NCBI GenBank assembly: GCA_963854835.1
Contig: OY978527.1
Coordinates: 17,493,584-17,557,583 of the forward strand
From: Megamerina dolium
Lineage: Eukaryota; Arthropoda; Insecta; Diptera; Megamerinidae
Direction of reading: 5' to 3'
Length of the DNA stretch: 64,000 bases
The first letter of the stretch is position 1, and each line of letters starts with the position of its first letter. Of this stretch, positions 22,397 through 32,645 are shown one piece after another. The notes below the pieces were generated by a model. The model made no database searches. It was not told the origin of the DNA and worked only from the letters and a program-made list of their open reading frames with translations. A program made the position numbers and the translations under genes.

Positions 22397-22760
22397 GACA
22401 GACGGCAGCCTAATTCCGGATTACCGGCGCACTTAATCCGAATAAAATAATAACCTGACAGACGGCAGAATTGCGGATTAACTAAACGGCTGATTGCTGT
22501 TTTATTAGGTCTGTCCACTTACATTACTATCACCATCAATTTCTGTCATCTATCACTCTCGATATGAGAAAATCTACAAGAAGTACGTGAACTGAAAACT
22601 ATCAGAAACTTGTAAATTGACATTCACCGTTCGTAATTGACAGCTAGATTTATTTCTTCGTCAACACTTTTCATGTTGAAAACTGTTAACAATTGTTGAA
22701 AGTTTTTTGTTGCGAACACACCTAATATTTTGTAAAATGGATGGAGAAAAATTCACAATA
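22397..22760 (-). repeat. Non-autonomous DNA-element-like repeat, copy 2
   Basis: Reverse-complement relative of 8143-8517 (GACAGACGGCAG, CGGCGCACTTAATCCG, CTGTTAACAATTGTTGAAAG, GTAAAATGGATGGAGAAAAA). The end equivalent to 8009-8140 is missing and is replaced by a short tandem duplication of ATTCACAATAG at about 22750-22790. Confidence 0.6.
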
Positions 22761-23026
22761 GTGAATTCACAAAATTCACAATAGACAATAGACAAGACGA
22801 GGAGTTCAACAAAAATTGCGTTGACCTCACTATATTGACACAATCAGATACGCTGTTCCCCGAAAATATCCTCGCATGTTAAAGAGTACGCCAGTCTACA
22901 TCTTCGCTACTTCCTCTCCCTATTAATTCAATTGCAAATACGATTGAAAATGTGGATAGATGAAATATTCAAAAATTTGAATTTCAATAAACGAATTCAT
23001 CATTCAGTTCACGTATACATTCAATA

Positions 23027-23296
23027 GTGGGATTAAAAAAAATACAAATTAATTATTGGGCTGTTTGAGAAAAATTATATTAATTATCCTTGCTATAAAT
23101 TAGATATATTTACCTATGATTTAACATATTACAGAACAAGAGCGTGTCATTAACACGATGAAATAATCACGTAAACTTTTACGAGGCGCGTAAAAGCTTT
23201 TTCATACAAATTGTATATGACAGTTGATTTACAAGCGTATAATTTTATAGGATTTACACGGTTTACACGGCTTTTATACGATTGCATGAATCCCAC
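23027..23296. mobile_element. GTGGGATT-terminus MITE with TA flanks, copy 1
   Basis: Ends GTGGGATT (23027) and GAATCCCAC (to 23296), flanked by TA (23025-23026 and 23297-23298). The right half contains ACACGGCTTTTATACGATTG and a GCGTAAAAGC motif, shared with the copy at 47148-47410. The left terminus is eroded. About 270 bp, non-coding. Confidence 0.55.
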
Positions 23297-23939
23297 TAGT
23301 ATAATTCATTGAAATAATTGCAAACTTGTTTAATTTAAGCAATAACTTGTATATCGTAATTTTTAGCTTTTTTATTCTTTTTTTTGAAGTCAGCTCACTT
23401 TTAATAGAGAATTGTGTACAACAATACGGAAACAAAAAATTTGATAAAAGAAAAACATATACTATATATGTAAATATATGTACATAAACTTAGACATTCC
23501 AAAATTTAACTAATTACCATTAATTCGTGTTTGGCTTTATGTTAATTATCAGTAGTTAACAACTGCTGTTGCTATCGTCTATCCCTCTCTTTCTGAATAG
23601 CCATTAAATGACAGTTGTGTTATATCAGACAGGTCATCAGCTGGTTTCTTTTGAAGTTACAGGATTTTTTAAAAATGACATCTTTTTCGCATCAAAAAAA
23701 TTACAAACAGCAAGTATCATATGACGATAGGCTAAAAAAAATTTGTGGATATGTAAATATGTAGAATGACCGTATCTGGGGAATGCTAACACCCACAAGT
23801 TCCATCCAAGAGAATGAAGAAGGAGCCACGGTCGTTTGCAATTATAAGCGTAACCCACTTTTGTTTGCCTAAAATTTGTAATATGGACCTGGACAATATG
23901 TTGTTTCAATAGAGTCGGCAACACAAGCCGCATAGTACG
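23297..23939. other. Non-coding stretch with an unidentified 105-codon minus frame
   Basis: AT-rich. The minus frame at 23637-23954 (LLLHSLGWNLWVLAFPRYGH) has no motif I recognise and overlaps the next LINE's target site. Confidence 0.4.
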
Positions 23940-24039
23940 ACACATTTTAGCCAAGAACGGACGGGTCTACGTCCCGGAAGCACTCGACCTAACAGGTCGA
24001 CCAAAGACCGTTCACCTCAGCACATACGGAAATGTTTAT

Positions 24040-25233
24040 TTGTTTTTTTGCCTAAAGGAGCAGCCCATACCGGCTACACTGCTCCTCATCTTATTGATGT
24101 GTGCCGGAACAGTAGATCAAAATCCCGGCCCTACCTGGATTTGTCCCGCATGTAACAGATCAATACATAACAATGCCCCCTCAGTGATTTGCAATGGTTG
24201 TGACGAATGTGCACACTTGAGATACTGCTCAGGCCTACGTCGGCTCACTGAGTGGAGCACCGAGCATATAAGTGTGTACTGGTGAGCAACCGCGAGACGG
24301 CTGGTTCTGTTGTGTTTGCGGAAGTGCAATTCATCGCAACGCTGTTTCTGTGCGATGCAATGGCTGCCAAGGCTGGTGTCACCTGCGGCCGTGCTCCACT
24401 CTCACAATACATCGTGCCTGGAATGGCGCATTCATCGGCGGCTGCTGTAGTCTTTGTATACCAACCCCATTTCCAGGAACTGCACATCAGTTCGATGCAA
24501 TTCTTGTCAGGAATGGTGCCACCTGCGTCCTTGTTCAGGTCTTCTATCTCATCGAGCGTGGAATGTCGATTTCATTGCTGCGTGTTGCGGAGGAGTGAAC
24601 ACGGAATTGCAAAGCGATTCCACAAATGGTTACCCCAACAACAGTGATCACCAGCATGTGCCCTCACTTCACTGGGCAGGACCTCCAGCTACAAATTCGA
24701 ACCTGCAGATTAACACCACATATGACCTACTGCCTGCTGATGACCAGTCGCGCCCGCCTCATGCGCTCCAGCCTCAGAGCACTCTAGGTGCCCACAATGC
24801 CGAAAGCAGTACACCATCGTCATTTCGTGTGATGCAACTCAATTGCAATGGCCTTTCCGGCAAAATTCATCAAGTTGCAAACTTTATGGATACACATGAC
24901 ATTCTCGAACAACAAGCCATTGCCGTTAAATCAGGTAACTCAGAAATTGAATTAGTGAACATCTACATTCCCCCGGTTGGCAGCTGTCCTTCTCAATACC
25001 ATGCCTCCATTGCGCATCTGCTCCGTGGCGGCGACCGGATTATCATGGGAGACTTCAATGCGCACCACGAGTCGTGGTTTACTTCACATAGCGGTGACTC
25101 ACGCGGAACTCATTTGTGCTCCGAAATCGATGGCTCTGACTATGGCGTCCTTATTCAAAAGAGGTACATACGACACTTCCCATCACCATCGGAGATACTG
25201 ATGTGCCAACGGTGTTACACCCCAAGATCTTAG
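24040..25233 (+). pseudogene. LINE protein: 2A-like motif, PHD-like fingers, partial endonuclease
   Basis: Frame 1 from 24040 begins with a hydrophobic stretch (ATLLLILLMCAG, residues 12-23) directly followed by TVDQNPGP. NPGP (24121-24132) is the invariant core of 2A ribosome-skipping peptides. Next comes WICPACNRS...VICNGC..CAHLRYCSGL, a Cys/His pattern like a PHD finger. A frameshift near 24272 leads to a second finger (WFCCVCGSAI...VRCNGCQGWCHLRPCS). A shift back near 24460 leads to a third partial finger (VRCNSCQEWCHLRPCSGL). From about 24820 an endonuclease starts: FRVMQLNCNGLSGKI, an internal deletion, then LVNIYIPPV and IIMGDFNAHHESWF with the catalytic Asp-Asn. Two frameshifts and the deletion make it inactive. 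Confidence 0.8.
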
Positions 25234-26006
25234 GTGTGACCCTGGACAACATGTTTACCTTCGCTGCTCACGCGACAAACATCAAGACCAGACTGAGCAA
25301 GCGCAACAATGCAATAAAGTCACTCGCTGGAAGTACCTGGGGTAAAGACAAAGGGACGCTGTTGGCAACGTACAAGGCGATAGGCCGACTTATTCAGAAT
25401 TATGCAGCTGCAGTGTGGGCTCCCCAACTTGCAGACACACACTGGACCAGCCTACAGTCATGCCAAAACGCAGCGATGAGGGTGATCACTGGCTGCCACC
25501 TAATGACCAGCGAAGACCACATTCATGCGGAAACATCGCTTCTTCCTTTGAAGTCTCACAATGCACTGCTTGCCAAACGGTTCGTGCTTGCGAACAGAGA
25601 CTTAATGTTGCGAGAACCGCCACCACGAAATTTGCGCAAGAATGTGCAGTCGTACATCGATGACCTGGCGGACATCATTACAGACGACCCTGCGGACTAC
25701 AAGTTGGCGCTAAGATCTGTCCACACCGAGATGGTGGAGGAGGTGACTAGTGTTCAGCACAACATTGTGCTGGGAGGCCGTCCGCCGCCCATCTCGCCAA
25801 GGGAGCGGGAGTTGCCGCGGGCGACCAGAGCCACACTCTCACAGCTTAGATCTGACTGGTCCCGCATGCTGGCGCATTATCGCGCTCTCTTGGATCCCGA
25901 GGTTCCGGACATTTGTGCGGACCAGTATCACATTGTGATACTGGTCCGCATACTGTGGACCTCTTCGCATGTGCTGCAAATCCTACGGACCTGCGGGAGT
26001 AAATGA
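25160..26006 (+). pseudogene. LINE RT C-terminal part after a large deletion
   Basis: The sequence jumps from the endonuclease straight to the post-catalytic RT thumb: LPITIGDTDVPTVLHPKILG, then VTLDNMFTFAAHATNIKTRL and NYAAAVWAPQL. No RT motif with YADD remains. Then comes the C-terminal region (RNVQSYIDDLADIITDDPAD, GGRPPPISPRERELPRATRA, LDPEVPDIC). The CPHC part of a zinc knuckle is replaced by a palindromic insertion at 25916-25950. A frame with the normal PTDLRE ending follows. The equivalent C terminus without the palindrome is at 30825-31460. Confidence 0.85.
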
Positions 26007-26156
26007 CAACAACACCGATGCCAAAGGCATCACCGACATCAGCAACAACAACGATGCCAACGCCAACACCGGCGCAAACAACAACACCGTTGCCAACAAT
26101 GCCAATTAACATTTCCGTATTCCTGCTGCTACAGCAACTACAACACATTTTAGCCA

Positions 26157-26663
26157 TATTGCAAAAGAAGGTACCGGGACATGCAATTTCATTATTATCA
26201 GAATGAAAACTGGTCTTCAGGATCATGTGACTTGATGTCGTCGGAGTTTTTTTGGTGGATATGAGGAGCCAAAATGTGCCAAGAATTCATTGAAAGTCAC
26301 TCCAAGAGGATCGAGTTTGGAAGACAGTCTTGCGACCGTCATTTAAATGATTATGATGATGATCCATACATAAAGGTAAGATCCAAGCAGTATATTTAAT
26401 CGAAATCTGAATTACGCAAGTATATTTTTTATTTCACTTTTGTTATTGGGACGAGAAAATTGATAATCCTATACTAGATGTATATATGTTAAATATACCT
26501 AAATATAAATATATCCACGTGAGTACTCCTAGACTTGATAATTTCATCATAATTATTTCTATCTTCTTCATTTATTGCATATGTATTTCTTTCGTTTATT
26601 GCATATTTGTATTTTATTTACTATTATGTACTTCTATTGCTTAACATGTTGTTTTTATTTTCT
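26157..26663. other. Non-coding AT-rich DNA
   Basis: No gene. Contains ATATATG-type runs. Confidence 0.5.
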
Positions 26664-26795
26664 TTTTATACCCTGCACAAAGTTAAAGGGTATATTTATT
26701 TCGGTCAGACGCTTATAATCATTTGAAGAAAGCTCCTGATCAATGTTGTCTCCCTCCGTCCCTCTGTAACTCGCATGAGTAGTTTGCATGTTAAA
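26664..26795. repeat. 5' fragment of the TATACCCTGCA repeat
   Basis: TTTTTATACCCTGCACAAAG, then GGTATATTTATTTCGGTCAGA and TTGAAGAAAGCTCC match the start of the longer repeat at 55544 (TTTTTATACCCTGCATAATG, TATTCATTTCGGTCAGA, TTGAAGGAATCTCC). The similarity is lost after the CCGTCC region. Confidence 0.6.
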
Positions 26796-28070
26796 CTAAT
26801 GAGATATGAGATATTTTCTCTGCTGGAATAAAGACGCGTTACCTTTGGCTATTCGGGATCCTGTGCCTAGGTACGGCTTCAATCCGCGTGTTAGGACAGA
26901 ACTCCCAAACATTCGCCATTGCCTCTTTGAAGATACGTATAATTGCCGATCGCTGGTCCGAACTTGATGCGTCCATCCGACATCACTGCAGCGACAGTTC
27001 AAGGTTTCTCTCCAAAACATGGATGTAAAAATGGAAAATAAGAGATTAGTCTTTACTAAGCGCCATGGCCCAAATAGTAATGCCCCACGCCGTCCTTTGT
27101 AACGCCACTGAAAGTATGAGTTTAGGTTTACACCTTTTTTGAGTTCCTTGTCATTTGGACGCAAATCCTACTGAATGGGCATAATCACATTCAGCGCCAG
27201 TAATACTTGCGCGCTCCAGATAGGCATTCTCACTCTCTCTGAGAATTGTGACACGGAGATGCTACCGAGCCCTTGAGAAATTATGAAAGCGGCTCTCCTT
27301 TCTCTATATATACGGAGACCCGTTAATTGGTTTAGCAGAACTTGTAAAAATGGAGCTGGCAGCCGAGTCTAGAATATATATAGTTGCTGAAGCTAGAGTA
27401 GCAGTCCCTAGGAACACCTTATCAGTATCAGGTGTTCGTTACCTTACCCCAATTTCTTTGTCATAAGTGGTTTGGTGGTCGAAACTTGTGTATTCCTGCT
27501 AGAAGGTGGTAATGGTATAGCAGATGGATCAGACGTTCGTCTCATATGACCTCTACTTCCCAAACAGATCTTTAAGTTTGTGACAAGATTGAATAGCACC
27601 AGAAAGTCTATAATTACTCCCTGAGGAGGACAGGTATCAGAGAGGTTCTATTAAACCATTACAGCATAAAGTTGATCAAATTTGGCTGAAAATTACGAGT
27701 TTTGGAGATCATTTTAATCAGGTAGTGATGGAAAAATTACATCTTTAGTTGTAGTTTGTTACCAATGAGCCATCTGATTTATCGAACGCCATGGACTTCG
27801 GCACCATACGCTACCTCATAAGAAATAATGAAGTGGTTAAACTTTTAGCAAAAATATTTAAAATATATCTACACACTAAGAAAAACGTATTATTTAAATT
27901 TTGTGTTGGAGATATTCAAAAAAAGAAACAAAAGAATATGTTTTGTTTCTGTTTTTTCGCAAAACAGTCTGCTTCCTAACATTCATACTGAATAATGTGA
28001 AACAACAGAAACTATTACCGTTAGTTCGATAAATGCAGGGTTTCCCGTATTGTAGAAATAATATACATTC
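26796..28070. other. Mostly unidentified DNA, one unrecognised minus frame
   Basis: A 122-codon minus frame at 26796-27164 (GRRGALLFGPWRLVKTNLLF) shows no domain. At about 27616-27660 the minus strand reads PPQGVIIDFLVLFNLVTN, a possible trace of an RT PQG motif, too weak to call. The rest is AT-rich. Confidence 0.35.
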
Positions 28071-28079
28071 GATTAACTA

Positions 28080-28436
28080 TAAAAAAAAAATATGTGGCAC
28101 TTAAAGCCCCGAAGGGCTCATTGGCCTAGCTTCTTTTCCATTACTGTTGTGCGTGTTAAATTTTGGACAGTATTAGAAGGGACCTACTTATTTTAGCCAG
28201 TTCCGAACGGCAAAACCCTTGTGACATCATTTTTTCTGAACTTTGTCACAGAGTTCTTTTAGAAGCTTTTTCATGGCAAGTTGTTACTGTGGGAAGAATT
28301 GCCAATTCCTTGCCGACAGGTGGGTACCGTTCGAAAAAAAAATCTTTTCGATATTAAATTTGTTATGCATGAGCCGGGGATTGAACCACGACCTTCAGAT
28401 CAGAAGGCCAACACACTAACCACTGAGCCACGGCAC
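28080..28436 (-). mobile_element. tRNA-derived SINE, full-length copy with TSD
   Basis: On the minus strand the copy starts GTGCCGTGGCTCAGTGGTTA (A-box-like) and has a B-box-like GGTCGTGGTTCAATCC. The body follows and it ends CTTTAAGTGCCACATA plus a T-rich tail at 28080-28091. It is flanked by the 9-bp direct repeat GATTAACTA (28071-28079 and 28437-28445). The right TSD copy includes the TA that borders the DD41D-type transposon, so the SINE landed exactly at that element's edge. Confidence 0.85.
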
Positions 28437-28445
28437 GATTAACTA

Positions 28446-29597
28446 AAGGGTTATCCATTTTGCGGTTTCAAAAGTAAATGTAAATAAAACACATATAAAA
28501 TATTTTTTATCATGATATTTCTTTTTTATTATAAAATCATTACATTATGTGTGAAATACTACATCATTTAAATGACCACCACGCGAATTGTTGCAAGCAT
28601 CGATTCTTTTGAGGTAATTTTCGACCACTTTTTGACACATATTGGGCGGTATCTCAGCCATAACGTGACGAATGTTGGTTTTTAGGTGCTCAAGAGTTAA
28701 AGGTTTATCTGCATAAACACGGTCTTTCGCGTAGCCCCACAAAAAAAAGTCAAGCGGTGTCAAATCGCATGATCTTTGTGGCCACTTGATATCGCCACGA
28801 CGAGAAATTACGCGGCCAGAAAATTTCTCTTGCAATAAAGCCATATTCGCTCGAGTTGTGTGGCATGTGGCACCGTCTTGTTGAAACCACATATTCTCTA
28901 AGTCGTATTCTTCAATAGCAGGCAAAAAAAAAGTCGGTTATCATATGACCATAACGCTCCGAATTGACGGTGACAGTCGTTCCACCGTCGTTTTCGAAGA
29001 AGTAAGGTCCAATCACACCTCCGGACCAAAGAGCGCCGTCCACCGCCTGTTGTTCAAGCACCCATTCGACGTATCTACGACGTTGTGAATGGTCAGCTGG
29101 CTTCAGTTGTTGTATGAGCTGGATTTTATATGGATGTAGGTGTAGATCCAAATGCAAAATACGCCATAATGTGCCGTAAGACAGTCCTAATTCCTGAGAA
29201 CGACGAGGAATCGACACATTCGGGTCTTCGGCAACACTTTCACTTACAGCAGCGATATTTTGTCGGTGGTACGAGCGAAACGATGATGCACAGGCCTTAC
29301 AATATCTGTAACCGATCCAGTCTCTTCATATTTCTTCACAATTTTGCCAATTGCTTGCGTAGTTGGACGATTATGTAAACCATAATCTCCTCTTAAAGCA
29401 CGATATGTGGCTGTGGCAGAATCACCATTTTTGTAGTAGGTTTTTACAATTTTAATGCGTTGTGCGATAGTTAAGCGATCCATTTTCGCAAATGTCAGAC
29501 TTTGAACTGAAAAAGAAAGAAATTGTTTTAACAACTCAGTTTGACAGATGTCGAATTCTAGCCCTATACTTTTGAAACCGCGAAATGGATAACCCTT
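28446..29597 (-). mobile_element. Mariner-superfamily element of DD41D spacing, terminally complete
   Basis: The 1152-bp element is flanked by TA (28444-28445 and 29598-29599). Inverted termini are AAGGGTTATCCATTTTGCGG and CCGCGAAATGGATAACCCTT, with TTTCAAAAGTA continuing inside. The termini are well kept, but the transposase inside is broken, so it is a non-autonomous relic. The rosa lineage first described from tephritids has DD41D spacing; relation to it is inferred from spacing only. Confidence 0.9.
28545..29483 (-). pseudogene. DD41D-type transposase, two frameshifts and a deletion
   Basis: The minus-strand start at about 29483 gives MDRLTIAQRIKIVKTYYKNG, then RALRGDYGLHNRPTTQAIGK, an N-terminal helix-turn-helix of DUF4817 type. 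A frameshift near 29255 leads to SIPRRSQELGLSYGTLWRIL. YVEWVLEQQAVD is joined directly to GALWSGGVIGPYFFENDGG, so the segment carrying the first catalytic Asp is deleted. A shift in a poly-T run at 28925-28933 leads to MWFQQDGATCHTTRANMALL (second Asp) and SCDLTPLDFFLWGYAKDRVY (third Asp). I count 41 residues between these two Asp. The end is RGGHLNDVVFHT at 28545. Confidence 0.88.
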
Positions 29598-29599
29598 TA

Positions 29600-30080
29600 T
29601 ATAAAACTCTAAACACAATGTATTCGACAAAATAAAAATTGTAATTAATTGGTAGCCGATATATCGAACATTACGCTATAATGGGTTAAAGTACAGTCCG
29701 ATTCCTAAAAATATAAAATAAATAGGACCTTCCATGCTGGCTGTAAGGCCATTTTTTGCATTCACTTCTGTAGCTAAATATCTATTGTAGGTATGTACTA
29801 TGTACTTTCTCATTCACCCAGCCATTCACTCAACTGTAGATATACATATGTATGTATGTATGCAATATACATACATATACATATTATGAATTCATTTCAT
29901 TACAATTTTGTTATTCTATCTCAATGTTATCATTGTTTTGTTATTGCAAATTAGCGGCTTTCATTTAAAATGACAGAGTTGTATACGTATTTGTCTTCCC
30001 TTTACTTTAAAATTAAATACAAAGTATGCAAGACGACGATTATGTGCGTTAGTGTAGCTAGCAGTAATAGTGTTATGACT

Positions 30081-30115
<35 letters not shown>

Positions 30116-30383
30116 GCTGCTGTTAGTTCGCCATTAAGTATGAACACATACATATGTATGTATGGACAAGCATACAAACACTTGCAGGTGCTAAATTAAT
30201 AAACACGGTCAACGCACCGTTTTAAAATTATTGCTTTTCTTCTTCTTCTTTTTCTTATTCTGCTATTCATTATGTGTATATTTGTATTATTATTATTATT
30301 ATTATATTATTGTTGCTTTTGTTGTTGTTATTATATTATTGTTGACATTTGAAATTTGTATGTTAATGCAAATTGTATATGCG

Positions 30384-30420
<37 letters not shown>

Positions 30421-30824
30421 GATGCGAATTTAATAAATTTTAATTATATTTGATTTTTTTACTATTTCTTCTAGCGAATAATGCATGATTCATTTACAGT
30501 TGTTGACGTCGACGGAGATTTTATTGTTATTTTGCATTGTTATTTGTTATTGCAATTTTTTTTTTATTTTTTAATTTGAGGTCAGTTTCCATATGTTTGA
30601 CTGTTGCTAATTGTTGTAATAACTACGGGGTGTGTATTCAGAGCAAACATGTTTCTTTCATAATTTAACGATGTAATATAATGGTTTGTGTGTGACTGAA
30701 TGTAGCTAAATTTATTAAAATGATCAATTGTTTTATTTTTAGTTTATTAAGTGTTTTTCGGTGGCCATCACATGCAATAATCGATATTGATCGCGCATAG
30801 AACTTTGTGCCAATCATTTTAGTT
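29600..30824. repeat. Non-coding DNA with GTT, TAT and CA microsatellites
   Basis: (GTT)n at about 30084-30116, TTA/TAT-rich runs at about 30280-30345 and (CA)n at about 30387-30417. No coding feature. The C-terminal tail of the frame at 30665-31333 reads through from the neighbouring LINE into this DNA and is not protein-coding. Confidence 0.8.
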
Positions 30825-31460
30825 ATATTGTTGTTGTTGTTGTAGGGGTCGGTGTTGGCGTTGGCATCGGTGTTGTTGTTGATGTCAGTGACACCGCTGG
30901 CATCGGTGCCGCCGTCATCCACTCTCTCATGCAGCGGCAAATGCAGGAAGTTTGCAACATCATGTGGAGCCGTCCACAGTGCCTCAACTCGCAGGTCTGT
31001 AGGATTCGCAGCACACGCGAAGAGGTGTTCTACAGTGTGCGGACCAATATTACAGTGTGGGCAGATGTCCGGAACCTCAGGATCCAAGCGTGCGCGATAA
31101 TGCGCCAGCATGTGTGACCAGCCAGATCTGAGCTGTGCGAGAGTGGCTCTGGTCGCCCGCGGCAGCTCCCGCTCCCTCACCGAAATGGGCGGCGGACGGC
31201 CTCCTAACAGAATGTTGTGCTGAACACTTATCGCCTCCTCCACGATTTCGGTGTGGACAGATCTCAACGCCAACCTGTAGTCTGCTGGATCGTCTGTAAT
31301 GACGTCTGCCAGTTCCCCAATGTACGACTGCACGTTCCTGCGTACATTTCGTGGTGGCGGTTCTCACGAACTGTTTGGCAAGTAGCGCGTTGTGAGACCT
31401 CACAGGAAGAAGCGATGTTTCCACATGAAGGTGGTCCTCGCTAGACATAAGGTGGCAGCC
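30825..31460 (-). pseudogene. 5'-truncated LINE 3' end, same family as 23954-26142
   Basis: The minus strand starts at GCHLMSSEDHLHVETSLLPV (about 31460) and shifts frame near 31330 (AKQFVRENRH-like). It then reads MQSYIGELADVITDDPADYR, GGRPPPISVRERELPRATRA, LDPEVPDICPHCNIGPHTVE and HLFACAANPTDL, a CCHC zinc knuckle (C-x2-C-x7-H-x4-C). It ends in ASGVTDINNNTDANANTD and a CAACAA tail at about 30827-30845. Truncated before the RT motifs. Confidence 0.85.
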
Positions 31461-31499
31461 GCTATTATTATATTCGCTAACGCTAGTTTAAAATCACAA

Positions 31500-32262
31500 G
31501 TGCCGACAGTTTCTTCAGCGGTTAGAACTGATTCCATTCAAATCGAAAGATTCACCCATCCCAAGATTCCCTTCTAATTCACTTAATTGTCTATTACAAC
31601 CGATTTTGATCGGTTTTGCTGAATGATTGAATGTATTGTAGAAGATTGCATCGCTTTTGTACACACCTAGGTTTTTCAGTCCTCGGTCTTTGTGCAAAAG
31701 ACCGTCAGTCTTCCTTAGACTGCCAATGGTGACATTACTAAGTCTAAATCTATGTTAGAGCTAAGGAATTAGCATCGTGCGCAGTACGTGGAACCGCTGT
31801 TGAGGTTTCAAGAGAATTGGAGCTAAAGATCATCTTGTAGACGATATTTCATTCATCAGACCTTTGCTTGAGCTGACCCCCGATGATGAGTGACGGGTAT
31901 TTTGCGATATTCAGTAGTACACCACAGAATTAAAGGAATAAAAGATTCTGCTATTTTCAATGAAGCTGCCAGTAACGCCGTATAACACCAATGCACTGAA
32001 CATCGTATTGTGGGAGTCAAATGCTTTGCTGTCATCTAGGAGGGCCAGGTAGCACGATCTTTTGTGGTGGATGGAGAACAGAAAATCCATCAACGTTGTG
32101 TTGTCTGAGAAATCGTGTGTTGGGGGATATGCACGTTGTCGTGAGTCCAGCGGCATAGATCTAACCAGCATTTTTGCTAATGTATCATTTAACTGTCTTA
32201 TTAAAATGAGTGGAATGATAATTTGGCGAAAATCAACTTTGCATTCTTCTTTTTCGAAATAA
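31500..32262 (-). pseudogene. Decayed RT fragment of an unassigned LINE
   Basis: The minus frame 31911-32171 contains RQRAYPPTHDFSDNTTLMDF and CYLALLDDSKAFDSHNTMFS, then LVLYGVTGSFIENSRIFYS. This is the xLDxSKAFDxxxH RT block followed by the usual ALxxYGxxxxFIxxxxxxY stretch. Further along, GLKNLGVYKSDAIFYN (about 31600-31690) may correspond to the later LGI block. The wording is nearer to R2/NeSL-like RTs than to the other LINEs here, but this is weak. Many frame breaks. Confidence 0.5.
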
Positions 32263-32320
32263 AAACCATTAATGACTTCTCATGTTGCCTTTCTCGCCTC
32301 CGACTAGGTGCTGTCGTGCA

Positions 32321-32645
32321 CTAGGTGTTACAATGCTCTTGTCTATTTCTGTTTTGGGCTGAAAGAATGTCCAAGAGATAGCTAGAGAGTCGCAATAGAG
32401 TACCGCTTTACCCTAATCCACAACGCTGGTCACAATGTCATGAAGGATATCAAGGTGAGACGTAGTTCATAACCCAAATACTCTCCAGCAGCTGAGTGTA
32501 GCAATGCGCTTGTATATTGTTTCTTTGTTGGGCAGAAAGCATGTCTAATAGATAACTAGAGAATCCTCCATGTGTGTTCCACAGACAAGCCGCATTGGCA
32601 TGCAGGATATCAAGGCGATCGGAACTGATTACAGGCAAATGCTGT
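32321..32645. repeat. Diverged tandem duplication, about 170-bp unit
   Basis: Unit 1 (GTGTTACAATGCTCTTGTCT, GCTGAAAGAATGTCCAAGAG, AAGGATATCAAGG) is repeated as unit 2 (GTGTAGCAATGCGCTTGTAT, GGCAGAAAGCATGTCTAATA, CAGGATATCAAGG). No coding signature was recognised. It may belong to the RT-bearing element to the left. Confidence 0.6.

Larger units (their letters stand above)
23954..26142 (+). mobile_element. Internally deleted LINE with 14-bp TSD
   Basis: The 2189-bp insertion is flanked by a perfect 14-bp direct repeat, ACACATTTTAGCCA (23940-23953 and 26143-26156). The 5' end begins AGAACGGACGGGTCTACG, which is also found in the 97-bp derivative at 40.0 kb. The 3' end is a CAACAACA-rich tail ending ATTTCCGTATTCCTGCTGC. 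Inside are an ORF with PHD-like fingers, a partial endonuclease and the C-terminal RT part. Most of RT is deleted, so it must have been mobilised in trans or have decayed after insertion. Confidence 0.8.

Noticed and set aside
23637..23954. 105-codon minus frame
   Set aside because: No recognisable family; it runs into the LINE target site, and composition gives no support as a host gene.
27772..28038. Inverted pair CTGATTTATCGAAC / GTTCGATAAATGCAG suggesting a 267-bp MITE
   Set aside because: Only about 14 bases pair and no TSD or second copy was seen.
28163..28357. Small frame starting MDSIRRDLLILASSERQNPC, repeated at 49669 and 54418
   Set aside because: It is the reverse strand of the SINE body; conservation comes from the repeat, not from coding.
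28415..28436. Possible tRNA gene (CTCAGTGGTTA with GGTTCAATCC)
   Set aside because: This is the tRNA-like head of the SINE; no acceptor-stem partner is present and the same head recurs in other SINE copies.
30280..30420. CRISPR-like regular repeats
   Set aside because: Simple TTA and CA microsatellites in eukaryotic DNA; no spacer structure.
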